A stretch of 64,000 nt of DNA from CBDIHP01 sp965279195 (GTDB lineage: Bacteria; Planctomycetota; Planctomycetia; Isosphaerales; Isosphaeraceae), in NCBI GenBank assembly GCA_965279195.1, contig CBDIHP010000047.1:434001-498000 (forward strand), given 5' to 3'. Made by a program: the position numbers and the translations under genes. Each line of letters begins with the position of its first letter. Position 1 is the stretch's first letter. The notes below the pieces were generated by a model. It had not been told where the DNA came from. It did not search any database and worked only from the letters and a program-made list of their open reading frames with translations. Of this stretch, positions 8,932 through 19,813 are shown piece after piece.

Positions 8932-9903
8932 TCAGGCGACGTAGAGGCCGAGGTTGTGGTTGGGGGCGGGGTGGTTGGAGGGCTTGCGGTTGCGCATGTA
9001 ACCGATGTAGATTTCTTCCAGGTTCGGCGTGGCGATGTCGAGCGACTCCAGGTTGGGGAGGGTGCGGAGCGATTCGAGGGTCGAACGCTCGCGGGCGCGG
9101 ACGAGCCAGCGCGACTGGCGCGGGGCGTTCTCGGCGTCGATCAGGGTGACGGGGATGGTGTCGGGCGGGGCGGCGGCGTGGTCGAGGCTGCTGAAGTTCA
9201 GGTGCAGGAGATACGTCGAGCCGCGGAGGTCGTCGAGGGGCTCGCAGGCGATGAGCTTGCCCTGGTGCACGAGCGCGACGTGGCTGGCGACCCGCTCGAC
9301 CTCGCCGATCTGGTGTGACGACAGCAGCACCGTGCGGCCCTCGCCGGCGAGGTCGACCATGCTCTCCAGGAAGTCACGCCTCACGAGCAAATCCAGGCCC
9401 GAGGTGGGCTCGTCGAGGACCAGCAGCTTCGGCTGCGAGGCGAGCGCCAGGGAGAGCGACACCTTGGCACGCATCCCCTTGGATAACGTCTTGATCTTCT
9501 TCTTCGAGGGAAGCTCGAACCCGTGCGTCAGGGCGTGGAAGCGGTCGATGTAGGCCTTCGGGCCGGAGGCGGTGTCGGGGTGGAAGCCGGCGGCGAACCA
9601 GCCGATCTCGGAGACGGTCATCCAGTCGTAGAGGTTCGGCACCTCGGGGACGTAGCCGACCTGCCGGCGCAGCTCGATCCCGTTGCGCAACGGGTCGAGG
9701 CCCAGGACCTCCACCCGGCCGGAGTCGGGCGCGAGGAACCCGAGGATGGTCTGGATCGTCGTCGTCTTGCCCGCCCCGTTCTCGCCCAGGAGGCCGAACA
9801 CGGCGCCCTCGGGGACGTCCAGGGTCAGGCCGTCCACGGCGACCTGCTTGCTGAACCTCTTGGTGAAGCCGTCCAGTCGGATCGCGGATCGAGTGGGATT
9901 CAT
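8932..9903 (-). CDS. ABC transporter ATP-binding protein
   Basis: A 323-residue ATPase subunit that should power the downstream permease. Walker A GLLGENGAGKTT is at about residues 38-49, the Q-loop follows in the VGYVPEVPNLYDWMT region, the signature is present as LSKGMRAKVSLSLALA (LSKGM variant of LSGGQ, typical of ABC-2 exporters), Walker B is LLVLDEPTSGLD, and the switch His is in LLSSHQIGEVER. The C-terminal 80 or so residues are the usual accessory region of drug/polymer exporters. Start has a GGGAG site upstream. It is the second gene of a leftward operon: GntR regulator, ATPase, permease. The cargo is unknown; with a YtrA-type regulator, cell-envelope-active antibiotics or acetoin-like compounds are the known precedents, which is only an analogy. 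Confidence 0.93.
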   Translation of the reverse strand: MNPTRSAIRLDGFTKRFSKQVAVDGLTLDVPEGAVFGLLGENGAGKTTTIQTILGFLAPDSGRVEVLGLDPLRNGIELRRQVGYVPEVPNLYDWMTVSEIGWFAAGFHPDTASGPKAYIDRFHALTHGFELPSKKKIKTLSKGMRAKVSLSLALASQPKLLVLDEPTSGLDLLVRRDFLESMVDLAGEGRTVLLSSHQIGEVERVASHVALVHQGKLIACEPLDDLRGSTYLLHLNFSSLDHAAAPPDTIPVTLIDAENAPRQSRWLVRARERSTLESLRTLPNLESLDIATPNLEEIYIGYMRNRKPSNHPAPNHNLGLYVA

Positions 9904-9981
9904 GCTCGGACTCCCGGTTGCATCTCACCTGTAAAATCGGTGCATGTAATCGCGTGAAGAGGAATTGTGCCGAGATCATTT

Positions 9982-10131
9982 GGGGCCAGTTCGGGTGCCA
10001 CTGGCACGGCCAGTGCCGGCAGAAGCCTGCGATACGGGGACGGCCCCCGGGGTTTCAGTTGACTCGGTCCCACCCGGTTCGGCCGATGCCCCGGGGCACT
10101 GTCGGAGCCATTGGCACCCGAACTGGCTCCC
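9982..10131. repeat. 150-bp inverted-repeat (MITE-like) element inside the operon
   Basis: Left arm (9982-10005, GGGGCCAGTTCGGGTGCCACT...) and right arm (10107-10131, ending GAACTGGCTCCC) are reverse complements over about 24 bases with one gap and one mismatch. Inner sequence has further short palindromes around CCCCGGGG. It sits in the 268-bp gap between the regulator and the ATPase genes, so it may affect transcription through the operon. Confidence 0.65.
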
Positions 10132-10171
10132 AATTGGATCGAGGGCTGCTCGATTCGCTGTATGTCGATGT

Positions 10172-10570
10172 TCACCCCGACTTCGCGGCGGGCTCCTTGC
10201 GGGCCCATTCCTCGCGGAGGATGGCGTCGATCTCGGGCTCGTCCATGCCGCTATCTCGGGCGTCGGCGATGGCGGCGCGGAGGCGAGAGCGGACATACTC
10301 GCGCCGGGCCTCGCGGCAGCGCTCGACCGCCCCGTTCGTGACCTGCAGGCCCATGCCGCGCACGGGCTCGACCAGGCCCTCGGTCTGGAGGTCGCGGTAG
10401 GCCCTCGCGACCGTGTTCGGGTTGACCAGCAGCTGCTTCGAGAGCTCGCGGACCGACGGGATCAGCTCCCCCGGCCGCAAGGCCCCCGACGCCACCACGA
10501 ACTTGAGGCGATCCCCGATCTGCGCGTAGATCGGACGCTCGTCCCCCGGCTTCAACTCCCTGAGGATCAT
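10172..10570 (-). CDS. YtrA-type GntR family transcriptional regulator
   Basis: A 132-residue regulator. Its N-terminal winged helix-turn-helix (about 13-75) contains PIYAQIGDRLKFVVASGALR, then LIPSVRELSKQLLVNPNTV and ARAYRDLQTEGLV, the classical GntR pattern. The C-terminal part is only about 50 residues and helical, the size of the YtrA subfamily, which characteristically lies upstream of and represses ABC transporter genes. A good GGAGGG ribosome site lies 4-9 bases before the ATG. Directly upstream is a palindrome that fits as its own operator, so autoregulation of the operon is likely. Effector unknown. Confidence 0.92.
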   Translation of the reverse strand: MILRELKPGDERPIYAQIGDRLKFVVASGALRPGELIPSVRELSKQLLVNPNTVARAYRDLQTEGLVEPVRGMGLQVTNGAVERCREARREYVRSRLRAAIADARDSGMDEPEIDAILREEWARKEPAAKSG

Positions 10571-10583
10571 CGTCCCTCCATTG

Positions 10584-10605
10584 CTGTACTAGCGAGCTAG
10601 TGCAG
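10584..10605. promoter_or_regulatory. Candidate operator for the GntR/YtrA regulator
   Basis: CTGTACTAG, a 4-base spacer CGAG, and CTAGTGCAG form an imperfect palindrome with one mismatch, ending 14 bases before the regulator start. Position and symmetry fit a YtrA-type repressor site overlapping the promoter. Confidence 0.65.
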
Positions 10606-10954
10606 TATTGGAGGGCGACGCGCGGGAGTCAAGCCCCTTGCTCGAATGCGCCGGTAGGAAGCGGCACGCGCGGGGCTTCCGCGACGCGCCGATCGCGGGT
10701 CGGATGCGAGGGGCGCGGGTCTCCAGACCCCGCCCTTGCCTTGAGACGCGGGACCGCAGGGGCGGGTCTTCAGGACCAGAAACCCAAGGCCCGGAAGCAC
10801 GGGGCTTTCTCGAATGGGTCCGGAGACCCAGGCCGATGGTACGGCGCGGCGGATGTTGGGGTGGGGTCTGGAGACCCGCGCCCAGCGCTTGGGGCTCTCG
10901 CCCGGCGCCTGGGGCTCTCGCCCGGCGCCTGGGGGCCTCGCTCGGTGCCGCGAT
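10606..10954. repeat. Intergenic repeat region, GGTCTCCAGACC family
   Basis: No gene seen in these 349 bases. Repeats of the second family occur: GCGGGTCTCCAGACCCCGCC near 10715-10735 and GGTCTGGAGACCCGCGCCCA near 10866-10885, with GGAGACCC in between. Near 10890-10945 the segment GGGGCTCTCGCCCGGCGCCT is repeated almost perfectly in tandem. Confidence 0.6.
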
Positions 10955-13427
<2,473 letters not shown>

Positions 13428-13904
13428 AGGCCGCCTCCTCGACTCGACATCCTGTCCACGCCCGCCGCACCGCGCGCAGCGGGTTCGCCCCCCGTCCTGT
13501 CAGAGAAGCATACGAACTTCTCACCGTCTTTTCCGGACGAATCCGCGTGTCACCCCCCCGGACGCTCCCCAAGGGCAACGGGCCTGTTCGGGTGCATTGA
13601 CAGCGTGTCGGGAGAATCGGCGTAGGGTGTGGTGCCACGCACGATGCGTGGCTCCGCACCGACGGGGGCGTATGATCGAATCCATGGCGCTGGGCGCGGA
13701 TCTCCTGATCCCGCCCGACCCGATGATTGAAGGGGGCCAGCAGACCGGATCTCCCGATCCGTCGACGGGGGCAGACGTCGACGGATCGGGAGATCCATAT
13801 TCGAGGTACGGCGCATCATCCGATGGGGCGGGATCGGGAGATCCGCGCCCAGCGCGAGGTGGCCGGGCGAGCCATCGGTGCGACGTCGGCGTCACGCCGC
13901 TCGT
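13428..13904. repeat. Repeat-filled intergenic region
   Basis: No gene in these 477 bases. Near 13625-13665 lies GTGGTGCCACGCACGATGCG followed by TGGCTCCGCACCGACG, a unit seen again at 50.8-51.0 kb. From about 13737 to 13855 is a member of the second family in which the variable core is GATCTCCCGATCCG rather than GGTCTCCAGACCC; its two halves are complementary (GGGAGATC ... GATCTCCC). Confidence 0.6.
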
Positions 13905-14375
13905 TCAGGCCGCCAGCGACGTCCCCGCCTCGCGCTCGGCGAGGTCCTTGAGCGTGCCCAGGAACCGCCGGAGCATCCGCTTCGCGAACAGGCTGCCGAT
14001 GCCCATCATCAGCCGCATGGCCAGGCCGGCGCCGGGGGCGTCGAAGGTGCAGAGGTAGTCGAGGTGCGTCCCGCCGACCCGGGGGGTGAGGATGTAGTCG
14101 ACGACCATCACGCCGTTGCCGAAGGCCTTGCCGCGCATCTCGACGGTCAGGTGCACCGGTTCGTCATAACGCGTGACGATGAGTGCATAATCCTGGATCC
14201 GGCCTCCTTCCTTGATCCGCATGGTCGACGCCCGGAGCGCACCCGGCGGGCCTTCGCTCGCGGGGACGTTCTCCACCAGCCCCTTCATCCAGAGCTTCTG
14301 CTTCTCGGTCTCGACCAGAAACGGCCACAGCACGCCCGGCTCGCACGCCACGTCCATCGCATACGGGATCCGCAT
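13905..14375 (-). CDS. SRPBCC family (polyketide cyclase/START-like) protein
   Basis: A 156-residue protein with the START-like fold pattern: an opening strand (RIPYAMDVACEPGVLWPFLV), a helix containing the WPFL, ETEKQKLWMKGL, central strands around IKEGGRIQDYALIVTRYDE and HLTVEMRGKAF, and a long C-terminal helix (LAMRLMMGIGSLFAKRMLRR). Members bind hydrophobic ligands or act as cyclases; many in bacteria are of unknown role. A very strong GGGAGGTGA site precedes the ATG at 14375. It follows dnaA on the same strand after a 200-bp gap filled by a palindromic repeat, so cotranscription is uncertain. Function cannot be narrowed further. Confidence 0.82.
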   Translation of the reverse strand: MRIPYAMDVACEPGVLWPFLVETEKQKLWMKGLVENVPASEGPPGALRASTMRIKEGGRIQDYALIVTRYDEPVHLTVEMRGKAFGNGVMVVDYILTPRVGGTHLDYLCTFDAPGAGLAMRLMMGIGSLFAKRMLRRFLGTLKDLAEREAGTSLAA

Positions 14376-14468
14376 CGGTCACCTCCCTTGTGTTCATCGG
14401 GGGAAATCCGCTCCGATGCGGAATCTATACATCCGTACAGAGACGGTTGCAAGCGAATTCTGCCACTT

Positions 14469-14573
14469 TGGAGTGCGGGAGCGGATCTGCCGCTCTCGTG
14501 CGGGGAGATCGGCCGGGGCGGTGGGAGGTGTCCGGCCTTTTCGGAATGCGGCAGTGGCGCTCCCGCATTCCGA
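14469..14573. repeat. Paired-arm intergenic palindrome, GGAGTGCGG family
   Basis: Left arm GGAGTGCGGGAGCGGATCTG starts at 14470 and the right arm GCGCTCCCGCATTCC ends near 14572. The inner copy GGAATGCGGCAGTGGCGC is part of the right half. It lies immediately after the dnaA stop at 14576 (leftward transcription), so it may terminate dnaA. Confidence 0.65.
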
Positions 14574-14575
14574 GG

Positions 14576-16162
14576 TCAAGAGAGCTTCGATTCGAGCACG
14601 CTCAGGACGTCGCCGACGTTCTCGAAGCCGGGGAGCCAGGGCTGGCGCTGCTCGTCCTGGAGCCAGGATTTGACCTTCTTCTCGGCGGCGATGACGGTCG
14701 AGTGGTTGCGGCCGCCGAAGAACCGGCCGATCTCGGAATAGGCCGCGCCGGTGTGCTTGCGGGCCAGGTACATCGCGATCATCCGGGGGTAGGCGACCGC
14801 CCGGGCGCGGTTGTCGGCCTTGAGGGCGTCGGGCGTGATCTGGAACAGCTCGCAGATCGACGCTTCCACATCCTTGAGACCGACCGAACGCGCGGTGTGG
14901 CGGATGGTGTCGCGCAGGGCCGAGCGGGCCAGGGCCAGGTCGAGTTTCTTGCCGCTGAGGGTGGCGTGCGCGATCAGGCTGTGCAGGGCCCCTTCCAGCT
15001 CGCGGACGCTGGCCCGGAGGTGCTCGGCCACGTAGTTGATCACCGACTCCGGCACGTTCACGCCCCGGGCGTGGGCCTTGGCCTTGAGGATGGCCCGCCG
15101 GGTGGGGACGTCCGGCGCCTCCAGCGTCACGAGCATGCCGCCGAGGAACCGGGTCGCGAGTTCATCCGTGAGCTTCTGGATGCGTCTCGGATGCTGATCC
15201 GTCGTCAGGACGATCGGCGCCCCCTCGGCCGCCAGCGCGTTGAACGTGTGCAGGAACTCGTCCTGCGTCGCCCGCTTGGCCGCCAGGAAGTGCACGTCGT
15301 CGATGAGCAGGGCACCGGCCCCCCGGTAGCGGGCGCGGAAGGCCGCGAGCTTGTTCTGCCGCAACGCGTCGAGGAATCCATTGGTGAACTCCTCTCCCGT
15401 CATCCGGACGATCTTGAGCCCCGGGTTCCTCGCCCGGAGCGCCGACGCGATGCCGTCGAGCAGGTGGGTCTTGCCCAGCCCGACCCCGCCTTGAATCACG
15501 AGCGGGCTGAACGACCGCCCCGACGAGGCCACCAGTTCGACGGCCGCCGCGTGGGCCATCCGGTTCCCCGGCCCGACCACGAACTCGTCCAGCCGCCTGA
15601 GCGGGCGGCCCTGGGCGGGCAGGGGGGCGGGGGACGATGAAGGCGAGGCGATGCGTTCGGGGGCCGGCGAGAGGGTCAGGTGGGCGTTGAGGTCGTCGCG
15701 GAGCGGGGAGGGGGCGGCCTTGGGGATGGCGACGGTCTGAGAAGGCCGGCCGTCGGACCCGGTGCTGGGGGCGGGTGCGACGACGTGGCCGAGCCCGGGG
15801 GCCGCCTCGTCGTCGAGCACCACGTCGAGCCGGAGCGCCCGGCCGGTGACGTCGCGGGCCGCCTCGATCAGCGGGGCCGAGAAGTGGGCCCTGATCCGGT
15901 CGCGGAAGAAGGCGTTCGGGACCCCGACCTCGATCGCGTCGCCCCGGACCTCCAGGCGCACGCCGTCGCCGAACCAGAGCCCGAACCGCGAGGGGCCGAG
16001 GCGGTCGGCCACGGCGGCGCGGAGGTCCAGGTGGATCGGTGGGACGGCGGAGGTGGTCGTTTCGGGCAACGTCGGCATGGCAAACCGGGTCGGGGCTCTA
16101 TGAGGAATCGGCGGGGCGGTCGCAACCGCCGGCAGCGGACGGGGTTCGGGGTGTCGTCGCAT
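14576..16162 (-). CDS. dnaA: Chromosomal replication initiator protein DnaA
   Basis: DnaA unwinds oriC and recruits the helicase loader. All four domains are present. Domain I starts at DLRAAVADRLGPSRFGLWFG, domain II is a long Pro/Ala/Ser-rich linker, domain III has Walker A GGVGLGKTH, Walker B LLIDDVHFLAAK and the sensor stretch VLTTDQHPRRIQKL, and domain IV ends with the DNA-binding signature GRFFGGRNHSTVIAA (Asn where Asp is usual). At about 528 residues it is longer than typical (450-470) because of linker and N-terminal extension. The start at 16162 (MRRHPEP) is preferred for a GGGGGAG site nine bases upstream; 16078 (MPTLPE) gives a more conventional N-terminus. No dnaN, recF or gyrB neighbour is present; the gene is followed by an SRPBCC gene and divergent from phoU. 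Planctomycete dnaA genes are often detached from the usual cluster. Confidence 0.92.
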   Translation of the reverse strand: MRRHPEPRPLPAVATAPPIPHRAPTRFAMPTLPETTTSAVPPIHLDLRAAVADRLGPSRFGLWFGDGVRLEVRGDAIEVGVPNAFFRDRIRAHFSAPLIEAARDVTGRALRLDVVLDDEAAPGLGHVVAPAPSTGSDGRPSQTVAIPKAAPSPLRDDLNAHLTLSPAPERIASPSSSPAPLPAQGRPLRRLDEFVVGPGNRMAHAAAVELVASSGRSFSPLVIQGGVGLGKTHLLDGIASALRARNPGLKIVRMTGEEFTNGFLDALRQNKLAAFRARYRGAGALLIDDVHFLAAKRATQDEFLHTFNALAAEGAPIVLTTDQHPRRIQKLTDELATRFLGGMLVTLEAPDVPTRRAILKAKAHARGVNVPESVINYVAEHLRASVRELEGALHSLIAHATLSGKKLDLALARSALRDTIRHTARSVGLKDVEASICELFQITPDALKADNRARAVAYPRMIAMYLARKHTGAAYSEIGRFFGGRNHSTVIAAEKKVKSWLQDEQRQPWLPGFENVGDVLSVLESKLS

Positions 16163-16730
16163 GGCCGTACGCTCCCCCGGGCAGGTCCGCGACCGCAAAG
16201 GGGGCGGGCCTGCCGGGCGCAGGGGTGGCTACTCGGTAGAGAACATCGGCTCGGGGCCGACCGGGACTGCTGGCCACCGGGGCGGCCGGCGCGGGAAAGG
16301 GCGCCGGTTCGCCGGATTCTCGGGGTGCGGCTCGAGGAACGATCAGGGCCAGCGAATGGGTTATGCGCCCGGGGGGCGGGGCTGTCAAACGACCCGGGGC
16401 CCCCGGCGCGGAATCTGGCGCGGACGTAACGCGCAACGTGGCGCGGGCTTGCGACTTGAGTCAAACCCCTCGGCGATCCCGCGGCCGGCGCGCCACAATC
16501 GCGCCAGGCGCCTTTGTGAGGAAACCATGAAATCTCCGTGGGATTTCGCCGTTTTGGTCCGGTTGCGCTTATCCCGCCGGTATCTTTATTGATAGAGTGC
16601 TACACCCTCTCGAAGAACCCCCCAGGGTCCCGCGGGCGAATCGACAGAGGCGAGCGGACGAGCGGAGCGTTGCGGACGGTTCGATTCCGTTCGGTTCGGC
16701 GGGCGATCGACGAGCGAGGCCAAGCGAGCG
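16163..16730. other. dnaA-phoU divergent region; no DnaA boxes seen
   Basis: 568 bases between two divergent genes. GC is high near dnaA and drops around 16505-16620 (GAAACCATGAAATCTCC, TATCTTTATTGATAG). That AT-richer part is the best place for the phoU promoter. No TTATNCACA-type DnaA box was found by eye on either strand, so there is no evidence that this is the replication origin. GGGCGGGCCTGCC and GGCCACCGGGGCGGCC are local palindromes. Confidence 0.4.
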
Positions 16731-17489
16731 ATGGGGATTCACGCCGGCGGGTATCACGACTGGGACGCCGACCGGGTCAGCCTCGGGCGGCACTTCGTCC
16801 GCGACATGGAGACCCTCTGGTCCCGGGTCCTCCGGATGGCGGCCGTGGTCGAGTCCGCGCTCAACAACTCGGTCACCGCCCTATGCGACGGCCGGGCCGA
16901 CCTCGCGGCCGAGGTCAAGACCGAGGAGCAGGTCGTCGACCGCTGGGAGGTCGAGATCGAGGCCGAGTGCCTCAAGATTTTGGCCCTGCACCAGCCGGTG
17001 GCGTCCGACCTCCGCCGGGTCGCGGCCATCCTCCGGATCAACTACGACCTCGAACGCATGGGCGACCTCGCCCAGCACCTGGCCAAGCGGGCCAAGAAGC
17101 TCAGCTCCGCCCCGCAGGTCCAGGCCGTGCCCGTCGAGCTCGAATCCCTCGCGGCCGAGGCCCTGGCCCAGGTCCGCGACAGCCTCGACTCGCTCGCCAA
17201 GGGGGACGCCGGCCTGGCCCGGAACGTCATCTTCGGCGACCGCCAGGTCGACCGCCACAGGCGCAGCATCGTCAAGCAGATCAAGCAGTCGATCCGGGCC
17301 CAGCCCGACCGCCTCAACACCTGGCTCCACCTCATCAACGCCGCCAAGAACCTCGAACGCATCGCCGACCACGCCACCAACATCGCCGAGTCCGTCGTCT
17401 ACATCCAGGAGGGCGAGATCATCCGCCACGCCCTCTCCCAGGCCGCCCGCGCCGCCAAGTCCAACGGCCATTCGTCTGACGATATATGA
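16731..17489 (+). CDS. phoU: PhoU phosphate-signalling regulator
   Basis: A 252-residue protein with two PhoU repeats of three helices. The first contains RDMETLWSRVLRMAAVVESA then TEEQVVDRWEVEIEAECLKI and the conserved LALHQPVASDLRRVAAILRI with NYDLERMGD. The second has QVDRHRRSIVKQIKQSIRAQ and ends with LINAAKNLERIADHATNIAE, where the acidic E(R)xxDHA-type motif binds metal. PhoU links the Pst phosphate transporter to the PhoR/PhoB kinase and inhibits signalling when phosphate is plentiful. Neither pst nor pho genes are next to it, which differs from the usual pstSCAB-phoU order. Start at the ATG at 16731; the preceding sequence (GAGCGAGGCCAAGCGAGCG) offers a weak ribosome site. Ends just before a repeat cluster. 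Confidence 0.92.
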   Translation: MGIHAGGYHDWDADRVSLGRHFVRDMETLWSRVLRMAAVVESALNNSVTALCDGRADLAAEVKTEEQVVDRWEVEIEAECLKILALHQPVASDLRRVAAILRINYDLERMGDLAQHLAKRAKKLSSAPQVQAVPVELESLAAEALAQVRDSLDSLAKGDAGLARNVIFGDRQVDRHRRSIVKQIKQSIRAQPDRLNTWLHLINAAKNLERIADHATNIAESVVYIQEGEIIRHALSQAARAAKSNGHSSDDI

Positions 17490-17554
17490 TCTCACGTCCG
17501 GCGTGGTAGAGAAGGTGCCGGGCCGCCCGCGCCGGGCACGGCGGCCGTCCGCGC

Positions 17555-17725
17555 TGGGTGCGGGTCTCCCGACCCCGCCCCACATCCGCCGCGCCGTACC
17601 AGCGAGTCGGGTCTCCAGACCCTTTCGTTTCGCCCTGTCATGGGTCTGGAGACCCGGTCATGTTGTCTCCTTGGTCCACGGCAAGGGCGGGGTCGGGAGA
17701 CCCGCGCCCAGCGCGGACGGCCCGC
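17555..17725. repeat. GGTCTCCAGACC-family inverted repeat element
   Basis: Between phoU and the methyltransferase gene (convergent). Outer arms GGGTCTCCCGACCCCGCCCC (17562 on) and GGGGTCGGGAGACCCGCGCC (17692 on) are complementary; inner arms GGGTCTCCAGACCC and GGGTCTGGAGACCC form a second, nested pair. Outer and inner cores differ (CCCGA versus CCAGA) but stay complementary within each pair. Confidence 0.7.
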
Positions 17726-17769
17726 GGCCGGCTCGGATGAAAGGAACGCGACGAAGGCCGGCCGCGAGG

Positions 17770-18792
17770 TCACACCGGCCGCGACTCCACCACCGACATG
17801 TCGCCCATCACCGGCGTGACCTTCGTCAGCTCGAATCCGTGGGCCTTCAAAAGCGTCCGGAAGTCCGACTCGGTGCGCTCCAGGCCGCCGGGGAGGACGA
17901 GCATGTTCAGGTCCAGGAGCTTGCCGAACGACGGCGAGTCGTCCGGCGGCAGGACGTGCTCGACCAGGAGCAGCCGGGCCCCGGGCCGCATCGCCTTGCG
18001 GAGCTGGTCCAGGATCAGGCCCGCGCGATGGTCGTCCCAGTCATGAATGATATGGCGTAGGAAATACGCGTCCGCCTCGACCGGGATCGACGCGAAGAAG
18101 TCGCCGGCGACCGCCCGGAACCTCGACGACAGCCCCGCCGCCCCGATGGCACCCCGGGCCCGCTCGACCACGTGCGGCAGGTCGAACAGGATGCCATTCA
18201 TGGCCGGGTATCGCCTGAGGATCTCGACCAGGTTCGAGCCGTTGCCGCCGCCGACGTCGGCCAGGGTGCCGATGCCGGAGAAGTCGAAGTGGTCGAGCGT
18301 GGCGAACGTCTCGCGCCCGTGGATCGACGTCATGGCCAGGTCGAAGACCCGGGCCGCCTCCGGGGTCCTGCCCAGATACTCGAAGATGGGCATGCCATAG
18401 ATCGCGTCGAACGGCGGCAAGCCCGTGCGGATGCCCTCGTGCAGGTCGCCCCAGGCCTTGTAATGCTCCTCGCCCATCATGATCGCCAGGGCCCACTGCG
18501 AAAGCGGCTGGTCCGGCGCCCTCCGCAGGTAGCTCCCCAGCTCCGTCGGCCCGAACCGGTCGTCCGCCGTCCCCGAGAACAATCCCAATCCCGCGAGCGT
18601 CCGCAGCAGCCGCCGGAGCGCCCCGGCATTCATCCCCGTCTCCGCCGCCAGCTCCTCCGGCGACTTCGCCCCCCCATGCGTCCGGTCCGCCAGCTCCAGC
18701 TTCGCCGCGACATAAATGGCCTGCGAGACCCAGTACCCCATGATCATCCCGCCGAGCCGCTCCAGCGGGTGCACCTGCGCATCATTCGCCAT
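17770..18792 (-). CDS. SAM-dependent O-methyltransferase-like protein
   Basis: A 340-residue protein with the two-part layout of class I O-methyltransferases of the caffeate/hydroxyneurosporene type. The N-terminal winged-helix dimerisation part (about 1-100) includes SPEELAAETGMNAGALRRLL, and the C-terminal Rossmann part has the SAM-binding motif LADVGGGNGSNLVEIL, an acidic FDLPHVVERAR for the ribose, GDFFASIPVEADAYFL, and HIIHDWDDHRAGLILDQLRK, the catalytic-region motif. The substrate is a small hydroxylated molecule by family precedent, not determinable here. The start at 18792 follows GGACTCGGACGAC-like sequence with no strong ribosome site. Neighbours give no pathway: phoU is convergent on one side and repeats lie on the other. 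Confidence 0.88.
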   Translation of the reverse strand: MANDAQVHPLERLGGMIMGYWVSQAIYVAAKLELADRTHGGAKSPEELAAETGMNAGALRRLLRTLAGLGLFSGTADDRFGPTELGSYLRRAPDQPLSQWALAIMMGEEHYKAWGDLHEGIRTGLPPFDAIYGMPIFEYLGRTPEAARVFDLAMTSIHGRETFATLDHFDFSGIGTLADVGGGNGSNLVEILRRYPAMNGILFDLPHVVERARGAIGAAGLSSRFRAVAGDFFASIPVEADAYFLRHIIHDWDDHRAGLILDQLRKAMRPGARLLLVEHVLPPDDSPSFGKLLDLNMLVLPGGLERTESDFRTLLKAHGFELTKVTPVMGDMSVVESRPV

Positions 18793-18862
18793 GTCGTCCG
18801 AGTCCTTTCAACCTCCAATGTCATCCCAACGCCCCGAAAGCATACCGATCCACCTCCCCTTT

Positions 18863-19075
18863 TTGGAGTGCGGCCGTCCGGCTGTCGCGTTCCTCCACCC
18901 CCCATCACGAACCCCCCACGCCGAAATCTCGGGAACAAACCCAATTCCAAGACGCGGGAACCAACCCAATCCCGCTCCCACCCCAAAAACGCGGGAACAA
19001 AGCCAATTCCTCGCCCACACGCTCGTTCCCCATTCTGCGAAACGAACCCAATCCGACCGAACTCATTGTGTCGCA
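18863..19075. repeat. Repeat region with GAACAAACCCAAT units
   Basis: The 18793-19528 gap has no credible gene. At 18865 is one arm of the first family (GGAGTGCGGCCGTCCGGCTG). From about 18928 to 19055 units like GCGGGAACAAACCCAATTCC, GCGGGAACCAACCCAATCC, GCGGGAACAAAGCCAATTCC and CGAAACGAACCCAATCC recur four times; a fifth copy, CGAAACGAACCCAAT, is near 2094. Spacing is irregular, so it is not CRISPR. Confidence 0.65.
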
Positions 19076-19267
19076 GTCACTTAATCACGAAAAATCCGTA
19101 AGGAGTCCAAAGCACCCAATTGCCAAAGAGCCGGTAAATCCCCCATTCTCCTTGTCTTAGACGCAACTCCTGCCCCTGTTGTTCACAGATAATCCGCGAC
19201 GATCCGGCCCTTGGGGCAAACCCTGGCGCCCGGATGCGGCCCCTCGGGAGCAAGCTCCCCCGGGTGA

Positions 19268-19371
19268 CAGCGTCGGCAAGCGGACGCACTCCAGATTCCG
19301 CCCCTGGTCAAACATCCGCCCCCTGATCGAAGCAACCGGTGAATCTGGAGTGCGTCCGCTTGCCGACGCTG
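19268..19371. repeat. Perfect 31-bp inverted repeat
   Basis: The arm at 19268-19298 (starting CAGCGTCGGCAAGCGGACGC) and that at 19341-19371 (ending GCTTGCCGACGCTG) are perfect reverse complements over 31 bases, with a 42-base spacer. Each arm contains the family's GGAGTGCG/CGCACTCC end. The flanks have GGGAGCAAGCTCCC and CGAAGCTCGCTTCG hairpins. Confidence 0.85.
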
Positions 19372-19528
19372 TGTTGTCCGAAGCTCGCTTCGCGTGCCCG
19401 ACCGGAGCGATCGCCTTCGCCTCGCCTCGGTGAGAAGCCTCGTGCCTGGAATCGCCTGGCGTCAAGATCCGCGTTAGAATGGCATACGGAATTGCCCGAT
19501 AGACCGTCACCGCATTCGAGGTCGAACA

Positions 19529-19813
19529 ATGCCATCGCTCTCCGAATCCGAAGCGGCCGAGCGGCTCGCGGCCGAGGTCGAGAAGGCCAGGCCGTCCGAA
19601 CTCCCCGAGATCTACACCGAACTCTTCCCCGAGAAGACGCCTCCACCCCAATTGATCGCGCACGAACTCGTGCATCACATCCGCAACGGCCTCGCGCCTG
19701 AGGAACTCGTGGACCTCTGGAACGTCATCTTCCCGTGCGACCGGAACGTCTGGCACGACGAGGAAGAGGGGATCATCCGCTACAACGAAGAGGTCGTCGG
19801 CTACGCGGACTGA
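19529..19813 (+). CDS. Small hypothetical acidic protein
   Basis: A 94-residue acidic protein without signal peptide or membrane segment. It starts MPSLSESEAAERLAAEVEKA, has a helical first half, then a motif-like HELVHHIRNGLAPEELVDLW and a very acidic C-terminus (HDEEEGIIRYNEEV). Codon use looks like a real gene (third-position GC bias) and the frame is open without overlap. I do not recognise the family; the layout (small, acidic, HxxxHH) could fit an antidote or accessory protein, but nothing in the neighbourhood supports that. The following 350 bases hold decayed coding fragments. Confidence 0.55.
   Translation: MPSLSESEAAERLAAEVEKARPSELPEIYTELFPEKTPPPQLIAHELVHHIRNGLAPEELVDLWNVIFPCDRNVWHDEEEGIIRYNEEVVGYAD

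Noticed and set aside
16163..16730. Replication origin beside dnaA
   Set aside because: No DnaA boxes or AT-rich unwinding element were found by eye.
18928..19075. CRISPR array
   Set aside because: Unit spacing is irregular, copies are degenerate, and no cas genes are near.
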